Source: Centroberyx gerrardi (Eukaryota > Chordata > Actinopteri > Beryciformes > Berycidae). Taken from it: a stretch of 64,000 nt of DNA. Numbering within the stretch: position 1 is the first letter of the stretch; the number at the start of each line of letters is the position of its first letter. A model generated the notes under the pieces. That model was not told the origin of the DNA, ran no database searches, and saw nothing but the letters and a program-made list of their open reading frames with translations. The stretch spans positions 27,769,492-27,833,491 of the forward strand of contig NC_135998.1 of the NCBI RefSeq assembly GCF_048128805.1. The letters run 5' to 3'. Shown here one piece after another: positions 49,696 to 64,000 of this stretch. Position numbers and translations under genes: made by a program.

Positions 49696-50483
49696 CGTGT
49701 GCATGTGCTTCTGTGTTTGAGTGACAGCACACATGTCATTTCATTTATATACCCATCTGCCTCTATCTCTTAACTAGGGACAAAGTTTAACCTGACTGCA
49801 GCCACAACCCAATCAGTGGGTAGAGAATCAACAAGAACTGTGGCATTAAACAGTATTACCAAAATACCATTTCAGTCAAGAGAGCAACAATTCATATCCA
49901 GCTGCTGATAAAAAAAAATAAAAATGAAATTGTAGGTTGCAGTAAGGACATTTTTCTACCTTCCACTGTGCAAAAGATAGTTTTGAGGGTCACCAGATGG
50001 AAATTAAACTCAGTCTTTGGGTCTCAGTCTTTTACCTATGTTGTTTTATGTGGAGATCCCAATGCCTAGTAAAGGACTTGACTCTAGTGATGTCAACAAG
50101 TCTACATGGGGAGTCCATAAACTCTGTGTAAGTCTTGGTCTTTACATAATCAATGACAGGATAAAGGTTGACTACACATTTACAGCTCTGTCGTAGCTAG
50201 TAGTTTCATGAATTATGCTACATCTGGCATTGAACCAGAACATATACATGCACCATATAAAACCACAACTATACTCAGATCACAGCCAAATCATACTTTA
50301 CCCAAAGAGACTCAAGGAGGAATGTTCAAACAGACAGATAAGAGAATGGCAGTAAATGATATGCAATGTGATTCACATTTTTCTCTGTACTGTATTTTGT
50401 CATGAAAACATTAATTTAGAGCTGAATAGAACTGAACTGTATTTAATTCTAGATTTAGGAATGACCAGAAGGTCTGCTCAGGT

Positions 50484-50547
50484 CAAGTCAATTCAATTCA
50501 ATTCAATTCAATTCAATTCAATTCAATTCAATTCAATTCAATTCAAT
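50484..50547. repeat. (AATTC)n pentanucleotide array
   Basis: About 12 perfect units, some 320 bp upstream of the ogdh first-exon region. Confidence 0.95.
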
Positions 50548-50760
50548 ATGCTTTACTGGTATAATAGAACAGAAGCCTAGTGTAAGCAAAAAGGCAGAGG
50601 AAACATTATAAACATGAGGACGAGTAGTAATTAAACATCAATCAATAAATACCAGTGTTATCAGCAATAATATAATGAACAAACATTCAATCAAACTGTT
50701 CCACTGAGTTAATTATTACTACAGCATACACATGTTTCTGATGTAACAGCCAACAGCACA

Positions 50761-50869
50761 GCCGGCTGAAATTGAGGTTTGCGTGCTGACGTCACGGCCG
50801 GCATGACGCAGATCAGCACCGGGGTGATTAGACAGTGCCCGACCGTCCACAGATCAACCGGCACCACCT
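50761..50869 (+). promoter_or_regulatory. ogdh promoter region with CRE
   Basis: A perfect cAMP response element TGACGTCA lies at 50787-50794, followed by gcatgacgcag and a GC-rich stretch. It is upstream of a probable first exon that ends at the donor at 50984. The transcription start is not visible directly. Confidence 0.55.
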
Positions 50870-50983
50870 ATGCACCGCCAGACCATCCTGCTCAGGACAG
50901 GACAGGGTGCGTTTTTCTCCTCGACAACTACAGCAGAAGCGGTTGAAAAAGCTCGCCAAAGCGCCAACAAGTCTGCGGAAAAG
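50870..50983 (+). other. Probable ogdh first exon carrying an upstream open reading frame
   Basis: An ATG at 50870 opens 38 codons to a good donor (aag|gtaacg). They begin MHRQTILLRTGQGAFFSSTT, which resembles a mitochondrial presequence (Arg, Thr, Ser, Phe, no acids). Spliced to the ogdh exon that starts at 51472, the frame runs 43 more codons and stops at TAG 51601-51603, 51 nt before the ogdh ATG. It therefore reads as an 81-codon uORF. As a phase-0 exon it could in principle join exon 3 directly; no evidence here shows that it does. Confidence 0.5.
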
Positions 50984-51654
50984 GTAACGTGCTTAACCGA
51001 GCTATATAATCCTGGAGTTAGCCTAGTTTTAGCTAGCTGTTACTGTTTAGCATGGAGAGAAGAGAGAGAGAGAGATTTGAATTCACTGTCGGAACGCTAT
51101 ACATGACTCACGCGCGTCACTTCTGCAGGCAAAACAGCACTTTGTATAGTTTTGCCATTCACAGTCACGTTTACCCTATTTGTATGTGCTTTTGCTGGGC
51201 ACATACAGTATGTGGGGGTGTGGGGGTAACATTGCGTACCCACATTTTATGGTTATGAGACCTTTCCAGGAGCCACAGTCTCCAGTGGTGGTCTAAATTT
51301 AGGATGTACAGAACTGTACTCTAACCCTGTAGGTTTATCATCTGATCTGGCCAGCTTGGGCACTAAGATAAAGTTACAGCACTGAACAGTTCAGCATTAA
51401 GATTTGTACGCATTTAATCGCACTGATGGAGCAGAGTGTGTCTGACTGTCTTCGTGTTTACATTTGTACAGACTCAGTGTCAGGAGGCTGGTGAGGAGGA
51501 GCAGAAGTGGAGGAGCAGGCTTCACCGGACCAGGCAGACAGGAGGAGCAAGAGGAGCAGCAGCTGTTGAGGAGCCCGCAGGGTCTCCTTGTCCCGGACAT
51601 TAGTGCTGCCTTCTTCTTCCTGGAGTGGAGAGGAAGAGGAGCTGACCTGCAGCC

Positions 51655-62991
<11,337 letters not shown>

Positions 62992-63229
62992 GTAAAGTAT
63001 TTTCAACCAACTAGGTAGCTGAAAATGCATGGTTTCAATTTCAAGAAATATGAGAGACTGAATATTTCTCTACCAAATGTAAACAAAAGCCTACGTCTCA
63101 TTTGCCTTGTGTCAGTACTGAATTTGAAGATATGTTATTCAACACCAAGGTAACATTATTCTGCTTAAGCTGAGGAAAACTGCTTCACAGATTCTGCAAG
63201 ATGAGTGTCCCCTTGCTGTTCATGGTCAG

Positions 63230-63840
63230 CAAGAGGGGAAGCTGTTACTGAGCTTGAAGTTGGGACTTAACGGGACTTGGCTTTTCTGTGTGGTGTAACA
63301 GAGCATCTCAACACCCTGGATGTTAAACTGCAAGGACAGAAATGGATGATCACAAATAGTATGATACAATGAAAGCCTTCCAGAGAGCTACAAAAGGAAA
63401 ACTTCGCTCACTTTGACCTTTCAGTCAGTGGAAAATACCCTATCCACCGCTATTCTGTGGTGGGAGTAGGAGCGAGACTTGAGCACGATATTTGATGACC
63501 TTGAGGCTCAGAAATTGAGTTTTCAAATTTTTGCAAATGTAGTTGCAGTTGTTGTGGAGAGCAATTCCAGTATATTTGAGATATAAATCAATGAATTACA
63601 GTACACTGAGGGCAAGTTTGAATCCCTTAGGACAGGCAAGTTTGCCCCTTTCATCCAAGACACAACGCCACTGCTCTGCTCTTAGGCCAACCATGTGCTG
63701 AGTACGTTTGGATGCAGCCGACTGTTTAAGCAAATGTTCTCCATGATAGAGATGAACAAACCATCCGACAGGTCCCACCTGACAAACATGTCCATTTTGA
63801 CAGCTCAGGACTCCTATAAGATTAATGCATTTGCATCAAA
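63230..63840 (+). pseudogene. Decayed hAT-family transposase (GTF2IRD2/ZBED-like) in ogdh intron
   Basis: Reading the plus strand with frame changes gives DLAFLCGVTEHLNTLDVKLQ from 63274, then NFAHF, then DDLEAQK..FQIFANVV. Next come INELQYTEGKFESLRTGKF and finally HVLSTFGCSRLFKQMFSMIE followed by MNKPSDRSHLTN near 63690-63790. The order and spacing match the C-terminal half of hAT transposases domesticated in GTF2IRD2/ZBED-like proteins, including the dimerisation motif (FGS-x-LC-x-x-FS-x-M in intact members). Stops and frameshifts make it non-functional. The N-terminal half is not seen. Confidence 0.75.
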
Positions 63841-64000
63841 GAAACGGTGTCAGGTGTCTGGTGGGGGCAAACCGGTCAGAGAACAAGCTGTACAGGCCTG
63901 TGGCTGAGTAATATGCAACCATTGCTTTGTCATATTTAGGACTGTGAAATAGCGTATATGTTAGTTATATGGGACTTGTTGAAACATGGTCAAGAAATGT

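Larger units (their letters stand above)
46924..50760. other. camk2b 3' UTR and camk2b-ogdh intergenic region
   Basis: AATAAA at 47028-47033 is the first candidate polyadenylation signal. CaMKII mRNAs usually have long 3' UTRs, so later sites are possible. Repeats: (ACTCA)n at 47257-47316, (C)n at 47982-48002, (GT)n at 49645-49692 and (AATTC)n at 50484-50547. The 103-codon frame at 47321 is low-complexity (Arg/Glu from a GA repeat) and has no recognisable domain. No other gene is seen. Confidence 0.6.

Overview
This is vertebrate nuclear DNA, almost certainly from a ray-finned (teleost) fish. Genes are split into small exons with GT-AG introns and encode recognisable vertebrate proteins. Intergenic and intronic DNA is full of CA/TG microsatellites and fish-style repeats (short inverted-repeat elements, Tc1-like and hAT-like fragments, an L2-like LINE relic). 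No prokaryotic or viral gene set is present. Five protein genes can be read exon by exon.

Layout. 1-3.6 kb: repeat-rich intergenic DNA with a foldback element and a 0.7-kb TATAC array. 3.6-9.9 kb (+): gns, lysosomal N-acetylglucosamine-6-sulfatase, 13 coding exons. 10.7-12.06 kb (-): mrps24, mitoribosomal protein, 4 exons, convergent with gns. 12.45-16.5 kb (+): nudcd3, an HSP90 co-chaperone, 6 exons, head to head with mrps24 across a 391-bp shared promoter interval. 16.5-21.1 kb: gene-free DNA with a hairpin and an antisense LINE relic. 21.3-47 kb (+): camk2b, CaMKII beta, 20 coding exons in any one transcript plus one alternative exon. 47-50.8 kb: 3' UTR and intergenic DNA. 50.8 kb to the window end (+): ogdh, 2-oxoglutarate dehydrogenase E1, cut off by the right edge after about 558 codons.

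From memory, mrps24, nudcd3, camk2b and ogdh lie in one region of human chromosome 7p13, so this is an ancient linkage group; gns lies elsewhere in human (12q). The genes are not a pathway, but two are calcium-linked: CaMKII decodes Ca2+/calmodulin, and OGDH activity is Ca2+-sensitive in an isoform-dependent way.

The main finding concerns alternative coding exons in these two genes. camk2b has two tandem 73-nt exons for the same part of the kinase catalytic core (the helix leading into the HRD loop), one beta-like and one gamma-like. Because 73 is not a multiple of 3, exactly one must be used. ogdh has two exons (94 and 100 nt) with the same exclusive logic, plus a 45-nt cassette exon. The acidic motif reported as the Ca2+ site of the human Ca2+-sensitive isoform is eroded in one ogdh exon, while the alternative exon is acid-rich.
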